NCBI GenBank assembly: GCA_000378905.1
Contig: KB900595.1
Coordinates: 1-45,122, forward strand
Source of the DNA: an actinobacterium SCGC AAA028-A23
GTDB lineage: Bacteria > Actinomycetota > Actinomycetes > Nanopelagicales > Nanopelagicaceae
DNA: 45,122 nucleotides
Direction of reading: 5' to 3'
Part shown: in pieces, positions 19,112-29,903 of the stretch
Layout of the letters: each line of letters begins with the position of its first letter
How positions within the stretch are numbered: the stretch's first letter is position 1
Translations under genes and position numbers: made by a program
Notes under the pieces: generated by a model
Seen by the model: only the letters and a program-made list of their open reading frames with translations
Databases searched by the model: none
What the model was told of the DNA's origin: nothing

Positions 19112-20700
19112 GTGCTCGTGAAAAAGTAGCTGCAAATGTAGCCAATTATGTAGATGAGCGAACTGGTGCTGCATCTTGGATGAAAAAGAATCTGCAAAAG
19201 GTATTCCCTGACCACTGGTCATTTATGCTTGGTGAGATTGCACTTTACTCATTCCTAATTCTTCTACTTTCCGGAACCTTCTTAACCTTTTGGTTTGATC
19301 CTTCAATGCGCCATGTTGTTTATGAGGGCAGCTACCAGCCGTTAAAAGATGTTGAAATGAGCGCAGCTTATGCATCCACTCTTCACATCTCCTTTGATGT
19401 TCGTGGTGGTTTATTGATGAGACAGATTCACCACTGGGCGGCTTTGATATTTATGGCCGCAATTGTTGTTCACTTGTTGCGAGTTTTCTTCACCGGTGCA
19501 TTCCGTAAGCCACGTGAGTTCAACTGGATACTTGGAATTGCACTTTTAACTCTAGGAATTGTTGAAGGATTCCTTGGATACTCACTTCCAGATGACCTTC
19601 TATCAGGAACTGGAATAAGAATTGCCCATGCGATTATTCAATCTATTCCTGTCGTTGGAACATACCTATCATTCTTTGCATTTGGTGGGGCTTTCCCAGG
19701 AGAGGTATTTATTCCACGAATTTATATCGTGCACGTACTTCTATTGCCTGGAATTTTCCTTGCCTTAATAACTGTTCACTTAATGTTGGTTTGGTACCAG
19801 AAGCACACTCAGTATCCAGGTCCTGGAAGAACTGAGAAGAATGTTGTTGGATACCCATTAATGCCTGTTTACATGGCAAAGGCTGGCGGTTTCTTCTTTA
19901 TAGTTTTTGGTATTACAGCACTCCTAGGCGCTGTTGCATCAATTAACCCTATTTGGCTTTACGGGCCTTATACACCTGGCCAAATTTCAGCTGGTTCGCA
20001 ACCTGATTGGTATATGGGTTGGTTAGATGGATTAGTTCGAATGGCACCACCTATTGAAACTTATTTATTTGGCTACACAGTCTCTTGGAATATTTTGATA
20101 CCTGGACTGATTATTCCGGGAATCATATTTACTGGCATGGCTCTCTATCCATTTATTGAAAGCTGGATGACTGGTGATAAGAAAGAGCACCACCTATTGG
20201 ATCGTCCAAGAAATGTTCCAAATAGAACTGCACTAGGTGTTATGTCGTTAACATTTATGTTGGTTGCATTGATCAACGGTGGCAATGACATTATTGCGAC
20301 TCATTTTGATTTAACGATCAATCAAATTATGTGGTTCTCAAGAATCGGAATTATCGTCCTACCGCCTCTTGCGTTCGTAATCACTAAACGGATCTGCCTT
20401 TCTCTGCAGCGAGCAGACCGCGAATTAGTACTGCATGGCAAGGAAACTGGTCGCTTGGTAATGCTGCCTCATGGAGAGTTCATTGAGGTGCACGAGGAGC
20501 TTTCTGCTGAGAAGAAATACACCTTGACTCAACATCAACAGCCAGCTGCAATTGCTTTAGTTAAAGAGGATGCTCGCGGAGTTTTAAATCCAAAGGGTAT
20601 TAGAGCAAAACTGCAAGCAAGATTTAGTGCAGCAAATGCTGAAAATATCGCAAAACCAACCCCTGATGAGCTTAAACAACTTGAGGGTGGGCATCACTAA
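19108..20700 (+). CDS. qcrB: Cytochrome bc1 complex cytochrome b subunit
   Basis: RQIHHWAALIFMAAIVVHLLRVFFTGAFRKPREFNW, GYSLPDDLLSGTGIRIAHAIIQSIPVVGTYLS, LPGIFLALITVHLMLVWYQKHTQYPG. Confidence 0.96.
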   Translation: MSAREKVAANVANYVDERTGAASWMKKNLQKVFPDHWSFMLGEIALYSFLILLLSGTFLTFWFDPSMRHVVYEGSYQPLKDVEMSAAYASTLHISFDVRGGLLMRQIHHWAALIFMAAIVVHLLRVFFTGAFRKPREFNWILGIALLTLGIVEGFLGYSLPDDLLSGTGIRIAHAIIQSIPVVGTYLSFFAFGGAFPGEVFIPRIYIVHVLLLPGIFLALITVHLMLVWYQKHTQYPGPGRTEKNVVGYPLMPVYMAKAGGFFFIVFGITALLGAVASINPIWLYGPYTPGQISAGSQPDWYMGWLDGLVRMAPPIETYLFGYTVSWNILIPGLIIPGIIFTGMALYPFIESWMTGDKKEHHLLDRPRNVPNRTALGVMSLTFMLVALINGGNDIIATHFDLTINQIMWFSRIGIIVLPPLAFVITKRICLSLQRADRELVLHGKETGRLVMLPHGEFIEVHEELSAEKKYTLTQHQQPAAIALVKEDARGVLNPKGIRAKLQARFSAANAENIAKPTPDELKQLEGGHH

Positions 20701-20743
20701 AGAAGCGTTTTAACTAGTTCTTGGTAAGTCACTTCCCCGCGCT

Positions 20744-20784
20744 GTAGTTAGTTGTATTCAAAATTAAGTTTGTAACTAAACTAC
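20744..20784. promoter_or_regulatory. Imperfect inverted repeat immediately upstream of the DAO-family gene (operator or 5'-UTR hairpin candidate)
   Basis: GTAGTTAGTT (20744-20753) pairs with AACTAAACTAC (20774-20784) with one bulged base; ends 4 nt before the ATG at 20789. Confidence 0.4.
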
Positions 20785-20788
20785 ATTT

Positions 20789-22111
20789 ATGAACACCTCT
20801 TTGTGGCAGGCTCGCCAGGAGATTAATCCGCGAAATGGAATTGCTGGCAATAAATCATTTGATGTAGTTATCGTCGGTGGTGGCTTTAGTGGTTTGTGGA
20901 GTGCATATCATTTAAAAAAGCTTCAACCTTCTCTATCAATTGCTATATTTGAAAAAGAGTATGTTGGTTTTGGAGCAAGTGGGCGAAATGGTGGCTGGGC
21001 ATCGGCTGAATATCCAACATCAAGTAAGCGTTTAATTCGCGAGCATGGTGAAGATAGCTATAGAGCGCTTCGGCGTGAGCTGATAAATTCAATCGATGAA
21101 ATCGGAGTTATTTCATCTGAAAACAAATGGAGTATAGATTTTGCTAAAGGTGGTTCATTCGTATTTGCCCGAAACAATGGTCAGCTGCAACGAATATCTA
21201 AGGAAATTGATAGCGAGCACAATTTCTTGAGCAAAAACCAAACGCAGGAGTTGATCGGCATTCCTTCGGCATTAGGAGCCGTCTTTACTCCGCACTGCGC
21301 TTGCCTTAATCCATTTAAACTCACTCGAGCCCTCTTTGAATACCTAATAAATTCTGGGGTCGAGATATTTGAGAAAACTGAAGTCAGCAATATTGATAGC
21401 GGCAAAATCATCGCCAATGGATTTGAAGTATCATGCAAATACTCAATCAGAGCAACTGAGGCATTTACTCCAAAGAAATGGATGGGTAATAAACAAATAC
21501 CTATCTATTCATTAATGGTTGCATCGCAAGTGTTACCCAAGGAAGTAATATCTCAAATTAGGAATGCGCAGCGAGCAACATTCCAAGAAGCTTGCCACCT
21601 TATTACCTACGCACAGATCACAGCTGATAATCGCATCGCACTTGGTGGTCGAGGCGTTCGATACAAATTGTTTTCAAGATTATCAGAAAGAAGTGAGTTG
21701 GATAATCGAATGCATTCAGCATTAGAAAAACGTGCAAAATCCTGGTTTCCACAAATTCGAGATTTCAGCTTTGAATATCGATGGGGCGGGGCTGTTGCCT
21801 TGACTCGAAGGTGGCAAAGTTACTTAAGCTTAGATCTTAGATCTGGTCAAGCCGCAATTGGTGGTTACGTTGGCGATGGAGTTACTCTTTCATATCTAGT
21901 ATCAAAAACACTTGCGAAAAAGATCTGTGGCCAAGAAACTGCCAACCTACCTTTTATAGATCAAAAAATAGGTAAGTGGGAACCAGAGCCATTTAGATAC
22001 GTGGCTGTTAACGCAGGATTTAAAGCTAGTGTGGCGGCAGATTTTGAAGAGAGATTAACTGGTCGGCCAAGTTTTATTGCTTCCGTCATTGATCCATTGA
22101 TCAATAGATAA
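20789..22111 (+). CDS. FAD-dependent oxidoreductase, DAO family (gamma-glutamylputrescine-oxidase/PuuB-like)
   Basis: FDVVIVGGGFSGLWSAYHLKKLQPSLSIAIFEKEYVGFGASGRNGGWASAEYP, GYVGDGVTLSYLVSKTLA. Confidence 0.88.
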   Translation: MNTSLWQARQEINPRNGIAGNKSFDVVIVGGGFSGLWSAYHLKKLQPSLSIAIFEKEYVGFGASGRNGGWASAEYPTSSKRLIREHGEDSYRALRRELINSIDEIGVISSENKWSIDFAKGGSFVFARNNGQLQRISKEIDSEHNFLSKNQTQELIGIPSALGAVFTPHCACLNPFKLTRALFEYLINSGVEIFEKTEVSNIDSGKIIANGFEVSCKYSIRATEAFTPKKWMGNKQIPIYSLMVASQVLPKEVISQIRNAQRATFQEACHLITYAQITADNRIALGGRGVRYKLFSRLSERSELDNRMHSALEKRAKSWFPQIRDFSFEYRWGGAVALTRRWQSYLSLDLRSGQAAIGGYVGDGVTLSYLVSKTLAKKICGQETANLPFIDQKIGKWEPEPFRYVAVNAGFKASVAADFEERLTGRPSFIASVIDPLINR

Positions 22112-22114
22112 CGA

Positions 22115-25100
22115 TTAAATTACCAATCCAACGCAGGCAGGCTTAGGTCCTGCATTTGTATTACCGTATCGATGTTGAGTGATTGAAACACTTTGCTCTA
22201 AGAACCATCTAGAAATCTCAACATCTCCCCTAGTTGCAATTGGTCTTCTATCGCATGCAACTCCGTTGATCATCAGATCAGAAACTGGTGGCACTTCGGC
22301 AGATAACCATCTAACTCGATCAAACTCGATTGCATGCTCTGCAAACTCAACCGTACTTTCAACGACCAAATTGGCTAAACCGGGAATTAGGGTGTCACTA
22401 CTTAATCTTGTGATAACTCCCAAATCTTTCTTTATCCAATTCAGAAAATCCAACTCATCCTTGCTGGTACCACTTTCTATTCGGACTAAAAAACCTTTCT
22501 TATATCTTCGATAGCGCTGCACATTTTGTTCAACCTCTAAGCCACTTCGATCAATAGCCAGGGCAATATTTGATTTTAGCCATTTGCTTGCTGCTTCCTT
22601 CATGGGAAGGAAGTGCTTCATCTGATTCCAATTTCTAAGTGTTGCAACATAATTTGGACCACCAGCTTTTGCAGTAGCGCCTACTGAGCTCTTTTTCCAA
22701 CCACCAAATGGTTGACGATTCACAATTGCGCCAGTTACGCCGCGATTTACATAAAGATTTCCAGCTTCCACATTCTCAATCCAAAACTCACATTCCTTTG
22801 AATCTAATGATTGAATTCCAGCAGTTAATCCAAAATCAGTGGCGTTTTGCCATTCAATAGCAGTTTCTAAATCTGGCGCAACCATGATTGCTAAGACCGG
22901 TCCAAACCATTCATTTAAATGTGACCATGAACCAGGCTTCACGCCAGATTTAACACCGGCAGACCACATCAAACCTGCCTCATCAATTTGATTTGGCTTT
23001 ATCAACCACTCTTCGCCATCATCTAATGCTGTCAAAGCTCTTTCCAACTGTTGTTCAGGTTTTTTAATAATTGGGCCAACAGTTGTCGAGAAGACATAGC
23101 CTGGGCCTACTCGCAAAGATTGAACAGCGTCAATTAACTGCTTTTTAAAGTTTGGATTCTCATAAATGCTTTTTTCCACGATCGCCAATGACGCTGCTGA
23201 ACACTTCTGCCCCGCATGGCCAAATGCTGATTGAACGAGGTCTTTGACCGCCACATCAATGTCACAACAGGCGGTAAGAACCATCGAATTTTTACCACTG
23301 GTTTCTGCTAACAAATTAAGTTCATTCTTCCATGAAGAAAACAACTCAGCAGTGCTATATGCACCAGTGAGTATTACTGCGTTTACATCTTCATGGGTAA
23401 TTAAAGATTTTCCGATTTCATTATCCTCAGTTGACACAAATTGCAGAACCTCTTTTGGTACTCCTGCACGCCACAATTGATTTACTAACTGCCATGAGGT
23501 GGCAACAGTTTCTGGAGCAGATTTGAATATCACAGAGTTGCCAGCAGCAAGGGCTGCACAGATTCCCCCAGTTGGAATTGCATAAGGAAAATTCCAAGGT
23601 GGAACTATCACCACAATTCCAACTGGTGATGAGTGTTTTTCTAGATCAAGTGAAATAGCAGAAAGTGCGTAGTAGTTTGCAAAATCAATTGCCTCTGATA
23701 CTTCAGGATCTGCCTCTGCAACAGTTTTACCGGCATCTCGAGCCATGATTGCGATTGTTTCTTCTTGCTCCTCATGAGCAATTGCGCCAAACTTCTTCAA
23801 TATATCTGCACGAGCTTCGGCGCCCAGTTCATTCCATCCAGGGGACGCTTTCTTTGCAACTTTTACTGCAGATTCAACATCGGAGCTTTTTGCAACTGCA
23901 TACCTATACCAAACCTTTGCATTATCACTTGGGTCATAACCTTCTATTTGAGAGCGATCAAAGATCTCCTTACCATCGATAACAATTGGTATCTCTAGCC
24001 CATCAAGTTTCAAAATTGTTTTTAACTCTCTATTCAATTTGGAGACAAATGAATCCAAAGTTAAATCAGCATTGGGGGCGTTTTCAAAGCTGTCCCCAAC
24101 TTTAAATTGGGTCTTTCTATGTCTAATACTTTGTGTTGAGAGTAAATGTCTTTCAGTGGCACTTTTATTGAATCTTTCTGCTTGCTCATTGAATTTTTCT
24201 GGATTTGTTCCCATTTCAAAAGAGGAGCGTAAGTAGTTTTCAACTGCAGTATTTTCATCTAATCGTCTAACTAAGTAAGCAACCGCCGATGCGAAATCAT
24301 CTCCTCTGGTTACTGGTGCATAAAGCAAAATTCGAAGTGAGCGTTTAGCAACAGCCAAAGCTTCTGGATTAGCCATACCCTCAAGCATTTCTATATCGAG
24401 TTGTTCTAGGACTCCACGTTTCTTAGCAATCTCAAGAGCAAAAGAGATATGAAATAGGTTATGGCTTGCTACGCCAATTCGAACAGCCTTTGCATGATCA
24501 GAGCGAAGGGCTGTATCTAACAATCTAGAGTAGGAAGCATCAACATCTGATTTAGATCGATAAGGGGCTGCAATCCAGCCGTGAAGTTCTGCCTCAGCCT
24601 TCTCCATTGCAAGATTTGCACCCTTTACCAACCTAATTTTAATTACCCCACCTGAAGATTGATTGCGCTCCTTTGACCATTGAACCAATTCAGCAAAAAC
24701 TACATGAGACTCTGGCAAATATGCCTGCAACACTAAACCTGCATACAAACTTTTGAACTCACCCTCACTTAAAACCAATTTAAATGCATCCACCGTTAGA
24801 CGTAAATCTCGAAACTCTTCCATATCTAAGTTAACAAAAGTATTGGTTGTAATCGAGGTTCGGTAAATTTGGCGCAATTTTTCACTAACACGGTCTAGCG
24901 TGCCTTCGCGATCTAAAGCTATGATCTGACTTACAACCGAGGATAGCTTTACAGAGACATAATCAACTTCACTTCGCTTCATCATTTCAATGACCCGATC
25001 AAATCTTTCACTGGCCTCGTGGTCGCCTAATACTGCCTCACCTAATACGTTGATATTTAAACGTATGCCTTTTTTTGCTCTTCTTTTGATTTGTTTTGCT

Positions 25101-25504
25101 AGCTTTTTATTTTCGGCTGGAAGGATTATCCCTTTTGAAAGTAACTTCACCTGTGTATGTACAGCAAACAGAACCGGTCTTGGGAGAATTCTTGAAATTG
25201 AAGAAATCAGTTTTAACCCAAAGGTGTTTATTACTCCAAAGCCGGCCACTGATGCATCTTTTGATGCTTTTCTTAAGATACGAACCGCATCCTTGGGTGA
25301 CGAAATGCGCATTACTTCATCCGTTAGGGAAACAGTTACCGGAATCGCATTTGCATCCTTGAATAACCGGGTAAATCTCTTGCGACTTGCTCGGTCATAT
25401 CTTTTTAGGTTCGGCTTAGATTCATTAAGCAGCGCTCTTGCCCCATCAACAGCAACCTGAGCTAAATTATCGATACCGGGGTCGGTAGGTATTGGCGAAG
25501 TCAT
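22115..25504 (-). CDS. putA: Bifunctional proline dehydrogenase / L-glutamate gamma-semialdehyde dehydrogenase
   Basis: N-terminal PRODH barrel (VSVKLSS, KIRLVKGANLAMEKAEAELHGW, VASHNLFHISFAL) fused to ALDH (VVIVPPWNFPYAIPTGGICAALAAGNSVIFKSAPE, LLAETSGKNSMVLT, GHAGQKCSAAS). Confidence 0.94.
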   Translation of the reverse strand: MTSPIPTDPGIDNLAQVAVDGARALLNESKPNLKRYDRASRKRFTRLFKDANAIPVTVSLTDEVMRISSPKDAVRILRKASKDASVAGFGVINTFGLKLISSISRILPRPVLFAVHTQVKLLSKGIILPAENKKLAKQIKRRAKKGIRLNINVLGEAVLGDHEASERFDRVIEMMKRSEVDYVSVKLSSVVSQIIALDREGTLDRVSEKLRQIYRTSITTNTFVNLDMEEFRDLRLTVDAFKLVLSEGEFKSLYAGLVLQAYLPESHVVFAELVQWSKERNQSSGGVIKIRLVKGANLAMEKAEAELHGWIAAPYRSKSDVDASYSRLLDTALRSDHAKAVRIGVASHNLFHISFALEIAKKRGVLEQLDIEMLEGMANPEALAVAKRSLRILLYAPVTRGDDFASAVAYLVRRLDENTAVENYLRSSFEMGTNPEKFNEQAERFNKSATERHLLSTQSIRHRKTQFKVGDSFENAPNADLTLDSFVSKLNRELKTILKLDGLEIPIVIDGKEIFDRSQIEGYDPSDNAKVWYRYAVAKSSDVESAVKVAKKASPGWNELGAEARADILKKFGAIAHEEQEETIAIMARDAGKTVAEADPEVSEAIDFANYYALSAISLDLEKHSSPVGIVVIVPPWNFPYAIPTGGICAALAAGNSVIFKSAPETVATSWQLVNQLWRAGVPKEVLQFVSTEDNEIGKSLITHEDVNAVILTGAYSTAELFSSWKNELNLLAETSGKNSMVLTACCDIDVAVKDLVQSAFGHAGQKCSAASLAIVEKSIYENPNFKKQLIDAVQSLRVGPGYVFSTTVGPIIKKPEQQLERALTALDDGEEWLIKPNQIDEAGLMWSAGVKSGVKPGSWSHLNEWFGPVLAIMVAPDLETAIEWQNATDFGLTAGIQSLDSKECEFWIENVEAGNLYVNRGVTGAIVNRQPFGGWKKSSVGATAKAGGPNYVATLRNWNQMKHFLPMKEAASKWLKSNIALAIDRSGLEVEQNVQRYRRYKKGFLVRIESGTSKDELDFLNWIKKDLGVITRLSSDTLIPGLANLVVESTVEFAEHAIEFDRVRWLSAEVPPVSDLMINGVACDRRPIATRGDVEISRWFLEQSVSITQHRYGNTNAGPKPACVGLVI

Positions 25505-25959
25505 TACTCAACTAATTCTTTTAGCTTTACTAATGTTTTAGCCATAGCTTTAGGAACCCATTCACCTGAATCGCTAACCCACCACTTAGAGCGAGCATTT
25601 CTGCCATCCCAGCTTTCAATAACTAAGGTGGTACTTGCATCTATCTCTTTTAATTCATACTTCCAAACATTGTGTAACAAGTGCTGCCAGGCAATAATCT
25701 GGTTCTCTTGCCACTGTATTACTTCATTCTTAATAACATAAGGAATACCAAGTTTCATTCGCATGCCAAACTTTGATCCTAAAACCAATTTATTTGGCCC
25801 TTTAATTGCGCCCTTAACCGTTTCAGATCCATCCATTTTAGAGTGATTTTTTGGGTCTGAGATGAAGTCGAAAATTTTCTTTGCTGGAGCTTTAATTTCT
25901 AATTGAGCCTTGAAAAATAGAGGAATTCCAGTTTCTACTATTTCAGCCCGCTCTTTCAT
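25504..25959 (-). CDS. SRPBCC/polyketide-cyclase-like START-fold protein
   Basis: Start at internal Met (MKERAEIVETG). FFKAQLEIKAPAKKIFDFISDPKNHSKMDGSETVKGAIKGP is a SRPBCC-type N-terminus. Longer ORF overlaps ctaF in another frame. Confidence 0.72.
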   Translation of the reverse strand: MKERAEIVETGIPLFFKAQLEIKAPAKKIFDFISDPKNHSKMDGSETVKGAIKGPNKLVLGSKFGMRMKLGIPYVIKNEVIQWQENQIIAWQHLLHNVWKYELKEIDASTTLVIESWDGRNARSKWWVSDSGEWVPKAMAKTLVKLKELVE

Positions 25960-25961
25960 GT

Positions 25962-26363
25962 TTAGTGTGCTGCGTTTGAAGGGCGCTCGTACTCTAAAAC
26001 AAACCCCATAATTGAAATTATCAAACTTCCTACACCGATTAGAACTAGCCACCAACCAATAATTAATCCCAAGCCAACGGTACAAGCAGATAATGCAACT
26101 GGCAGTGGCCACCATGAGTGAGGTGAGAAGAATCCCATTTCACCAGCTGAATCTGCAATTTCACCAAGTTGATTATCTTCAGGTAGTACATTTCCTAAAC
26201 GCTTACTGGTGAACCAAAGATAAAAACCAACAATTAAGGAAAGCCCGGCGCTTAATGCGATTGCCGTAATTCCTACAGGTTCGCCACCAACTTGCCAGTA
26301 GATCACAGCCATAATTACATAAAATAGCGCTAAGCCTAAAAATAAAATCCAACTGGTTTTCAT
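25962..26363 (-). CDS. ctaF: Actinobacterial cytochrome c oxidase subunit 4
   Basis: Small four-TM protein ([23 protein letters not shown]...) directly downstream of ctaD, TAATG overlap. Confidence 0.88.
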   Translation of the reverse strand: MKTSWILFLGLALFYVIMAVIYWQVGGEPVGITAIALSAGLSLIVGFYLWFTSKRLGNVLPEDNQLGEIADSAGEMGFFSPHSWWPLPVALSACTVGLGLIIGWWLVLIGVGSLIISIMGFVLEYERPSNAAH

Positions 26364-28024
26364 TAATGATCAGCTTTCTGAGCCATGTGCGGGTAATGCA
26401 AATCAAATGCTGGTCGCTCACTTCGAATTCTTGGCATGGAGGTGAAGTTATGGCGTGGTGGTGGACAAGATGTTGCCCACTCCAATGAAGCTCCATATCC
26501 CCAAGGGTCATCACTTGTAACCTTAGGCGCATTTCTAGACTGCCAAACATTTAAGAAGAATGGAATCATCGAAAGCGCTAACAGACCAGATCCAACAGTT
26601 GAAACCATATTCATATATGTGAAGCCATCAGATGCTAAGTAATCTGCGTAACGACGAGGAAAGCCTTTAATTCCTAGCCAATGCTGAATTAGGAAGGTTA
26701 AATGGAAACCAAAGAACAATGTCCAGAAGTGAATTTTGCCCAAAGTTTCATCCAACATTCTTCCTGTGAATTTTGGCCACCAGAAATAGAAGCCTGCAAA
26801 CATTGCAAAGACCACAGTTCCAAATAAAACATAATGGAAGTGTGCAACAACAAAGTAGGAGGCTGATACTGCAAAATCAAGTGGTGGGCTAGCCAGAATA
26901 ATTCCAGTCAATCCGCCGAATAGGAATGTAATAAGGAAACCAATCACAAATAGCATCGGCGTCTCGAATGTAACCGATCCTCGCCACATCGTTCCTATCC
27001 AGTTAAAGAACTTAACGCCAGTTGGAACACCAATCAAAAATGTCATGAATGAGAAGAATGGCAGCAGTACCTGGCCACTTGCATACATATGGTGTGCCCA
27101 GACCGCTACGGACAACGCAGCAATTGCAATAGTTGCAGCGATCAAGCCTTTATAACCAAAGATTGGTTTGCGGCTAAAGACTGGCAAAATTTCAGTTGCA
27201 ATACCAAAAAATGGCAGAGCCAAGATATAAACCTCTGGATGGCCAAAGAACCAAAATAGATGTTGCCATAACATAGCTCCGCCGTTGGCTGGATCAAATA
27301 TATGGCTACCAAATAATCGATCTGATTCCAGCGCTAAAAATGCTGCAGCAAGTGGTGGGAACGCGATCAAAACCAAAATTGAAGTTAAAAGTACATTCCA
27401 AGAAAAAATAGACATTCTAAACATAGTCATTCCTGGAGCGCGCATAGTCAAAATTGTTGTTACAAAGTTAACGCCACCAAGGATGGTTCCAAGTCCACCA
27501 ATAGCAAGGCCTACCAACCAAAGATCAGCACCAATTCCAGGTGAGTACTGGGCATTAGATAACGGTGCATAAGCTGTCCAACCAAATGAAGCTGCTCCAC
27601 CTGGAGTAATGAATCCAATAAATGCCATCGTTCCACCAAATAAATACAACCAATATGAAAGCATGTTTAATCTTGGGAAGGCCACATCGGCTGCGCCAAT
27701 TTGAAGTGGCATGATCACATTGGCAAAACCAACAAACAGTGGTGTTGCAAACATGAGCAGCATGATGGTGCCGTGCATAGTAAATATCTGGTTGTACTGC
27801 TCATTACTCAAGAACTGCATGCCAGGCCTTGATAACTCACCTCTAAGTAATAGGGCTAGCAGACCACCAATTAAGAACCAAGCAAATGATGTAATTAAAT
27901 ATAGGTAGCCAATAGTTTTATGATCTGTTGAAGTTAACCATTTCACTAATAACCGGCCCTTTGAAGTTGGCGCTGGCGCCATTGGTGCAGAAGAAATTAC
28001 CGGGCGTTGGGCGTAGGTGGTCAT
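26363..28024 (-). CDS. ctaD: Cytochrome c oxidase subunit I (aa3-type)
   Basis: [86 protein letters not shown]. Confidence 0.97.
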   Translation of the reverse strand: MTTYAQRPVISSAPMAPAPTSKGRLLVKWLTSTDHKTIGYLYLITSFAWFLIGGLLALLLRGELSRPGMQFLSNEQYNQIFTMHGTIMLLMFATPLFVGFANVIMPLQIGAADVAFPRLNMLSYWLYLFGGTMAFIGFITPGGAASFGWTAYAPLSNAQYSPGIGADLWLVGLAIGGLGTILGGVNFVTTILTMRAPGMTMFRMSIFSWNVLLTSILVLIAFPPLAAAFLALESDRLFGSHIFDPANGGAMLWQHLFWFFGHPEVYILALPFFGIATEILPVFSRKPIFGYKGLIAATIAIAALSVAVWAHHMYASGQVLLPFFSFMTFLIGVPTGVKFFNWIGTMWRGSVTFETPMLFVIGFLITFLFGGLTGIILASPPLDFAVSASYFVVAHFHYVLFGTVVFAMFAGFYFWWPKFTGRMLDETLGKIHFWTLFFGFHLTFLIQHWLGIKGFPRRYADYLASDGFTYMNMVSTVGSGLLALSMIPFFLNVWQSRNAPKVTSDDPWGYGASLEWATSCPPPRHNFTSMPRIRSERPAFDLHYPHMAQKADH

Positions 28025-28788
28025 GAGAGCGCTGCTTTCTCTTCGGCGACTAAATTAGCTAGATATGTTTGATACTCACTTGGAGTTACAACTTTTACGG
28101 TAAATAGCATCTGGGCATGATTTCGACCGCACAAAATATTACAACGTCCTGGATAAGTACCTAATTTATTTGCAGTGAACTCCAATTGATTAGTTACCCC
28201 TGGCAGATTCTGCATCTGGATCATAAAAGCTGGAATCCAAAATCCATGGACTACATCATTAGCATCTAAGGTGAAGCGAACATTCTCACCCTGCGGTAGA
28301 TATAACACTGGAGGCTGTGCTGGAGTACCAGTAACAGTTGCGCTCTTATAATCACCGGCATCCTTATATTTAAATTGCCATGACCATTGAAAACCAACAA
28401 CATCTATAAAGTGTGAAACTTGAGAATCAGGAGAGATTTTAACAATTTTCGATTCGCGCTGAACGGTGAAATAGAATAAAACTGCAACGATAATAAATGG
28501 AATGACTGTGTATGCCACCTCAACTGGAATGTTGTACTGAGTTTGTTTCGGAAAATTCTCATCTTTTTTACGGTGGAAGAAAACTGGCCACAAAATCAAA
28601 ATTAATGTAAATACACCAACAACAGCTGCTGCGATCCACGCACCTTGCCAAAGTGATAATGATTGGTCATTAACGCTGGAAAGACCCTCTTCAAAACCAA
28701 GTCCTGGCACGTCCTCTTTCGCGCAACCAGCCAACAATGGGCTCAGAGCCAATAACAGTAAAGGGGATTTTCGGTAAGCCATACGCAT
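28021..28788 (-). CDS. ctaC: Cytochrome c oxidase subunit II (lipoprotein)
   Basis: Lipobox LLAGC, two TM segments, CuA site [12 protein letters not shown]. Exact start uncertain (ORF extends to 28818; start taken at an internal Met). Confidence 0.93.
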   Translation of the reverse strand: MRMAYRKSPLLLLALSPLLAGCAKEDVPGLGFEEGLSSVNDQSLSLWQGAWIAAAVVGVFTLILILWPVFFHRKKDENFPKQTQYNIPVEVAYTVIPFIIVAVLFYFTVQRESKIVKISPDSQVSHFIDVVGFQWSWQFKYKDAGDYKSATVTGTPAQPPVLYLPQGENVRFTLDANDVVHGFWIPAFMIQMQNLPGVTNQLEFTANKLGTYPGRCNILCGRNHAQMLFTVKVVTPSEYQTYLANLVAEEKAALS

Positions 28789-28847
28789 AGGCTTAAGGAT
28801 AACCTTCTGCCATAGCAATGTCGCACGCAGGTGGTTGGGGGTAACAG

Positions 28848-29903
28848 GTGGTTCGCATCACAGCGGATTTTCAGCAGGAAAGAGTGCTGCACCCTGCCGC
28901 AATGGCCCTTTTGAATCACTCTTTTTCCCAAGGTTGGGCCGATCCAAATAAGTTAAACAATAACTCAAGGCAGACCGCAATACTCCTCCAGCAGGTACGG
29001 CAAAAATTTGCAGAGTTGCTAGATGTAAGAGCTGATGAGATCGAGTTTTCAGGTGAGAGTGATCTTGGATTTGAATTAGGAATTGCTGGATTACTAAATA
29101 CTCAGAGCCAGATGATTTATTCAGCTATAGATCGTCAACGAGTTTTTGCAATTGCTCAATCGCATGAAAAAAATGGCAACAAAGTTAATTGTTTGCCGGT
29201 AGATAAAAATGGCGTAATCAAACTTTCCGCTACAACTGAAAAAGATGTTTTGGTTTGGCAGGTGGCAAATGGTGAGACCGGAAATATTCAGGCCAATCCA
29301 AAATCACAAGCTCTGATTTTTGCTGACTGCACTGCCAGTGGAGTTGATTATCTGCCTGAATTCAAATACCACACCGCTCTTTTTGATAGTAAGAGTTGGC
29401 AGGGGCCAGCAGGTCTTGGCTTATTGATAATTAAGGATGCTGAAAAATGGCGCAACCCCTCACCACATAATGATTTCAGTAGAAGCTTAGGCACATACTC
29501 TATTCCCCTAGCCATCGCTAGCTCAGTTGCTCTTGAGGCATACCTTTCTGATACCGATATCAGAGCCAAACTTAAGAAACTTCTTATCGAGTTTATAAGT
29601 GAGCAGATCAGCGATGTCGATATTGCCTCGACTGATAATGGTTTATCAAAGTTTTTATCCTGCTCATTTGCCAATGTTGAATCTGACCGACTACTACTTG
29701 AGCTAGAAAAATTAGGTTTTGCAGTTGACTCAGGCTCGGCATGCAAATCAGCTGATATGCAACCAAGTCATGTGCTGGCGGCAATGGGCCGGCCAATTGT
29801 TGGCAATATACGCATTACCTTGCATAAAGATATTACTGAACAAATGGTTGTTGAGTTTTGCCAGGCTTTGAAGATATCAGTTGAGAAATTACGTAAAAAC
29901 TAA
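28848..29903 (+). CDS. Cysteine desulfurase-like class V aminotransferase (divergent)
   Basis: GTG start. DSKSWQGPAGLGLLII aligns with the PLP-Lys region, SGSACKSADMQPSHVLAAMG with the catalytic Cys loop; the N-terminal and His regions are degenerate. Confidence 0.78.
   Translation: MVRITADFQQERVLHPAAMALLNHSFSQGWADPNKLNNNSRQTAILLQQVRQKFAELLDVRADEIEFSGESDLGFELGIAGLLNTQSQMIYSAIDRQRVFAIAQSHEKNGNKVNCLPVDKNGVIKLSATTEKDVLVWQVANGETGNIQANPKSQALIFADCTASGVDYLPEFKYHTALFDSKSWQGPAGLGLLIIKDAEKWRNPSPHNDFSRSLGTYSIPLAIASSVALEAYLSDTDIRAKLKKLLIEFISEQISDVDIASTDNGLSKFLSCSFANVESDRLLLELEKLGFAVDSGSACKSADMQPSHVLAAMGRPIVGNIRITLHKDITEQMVVEFCQALKISVEKLRKN

Noticed and set aside
24990-25460. 156-aa plus-strand ORF opposite putA
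   Set aside because: Fully antisense to the PRODH domain with recognisable motifs on the minus strand; no family motif of its own.
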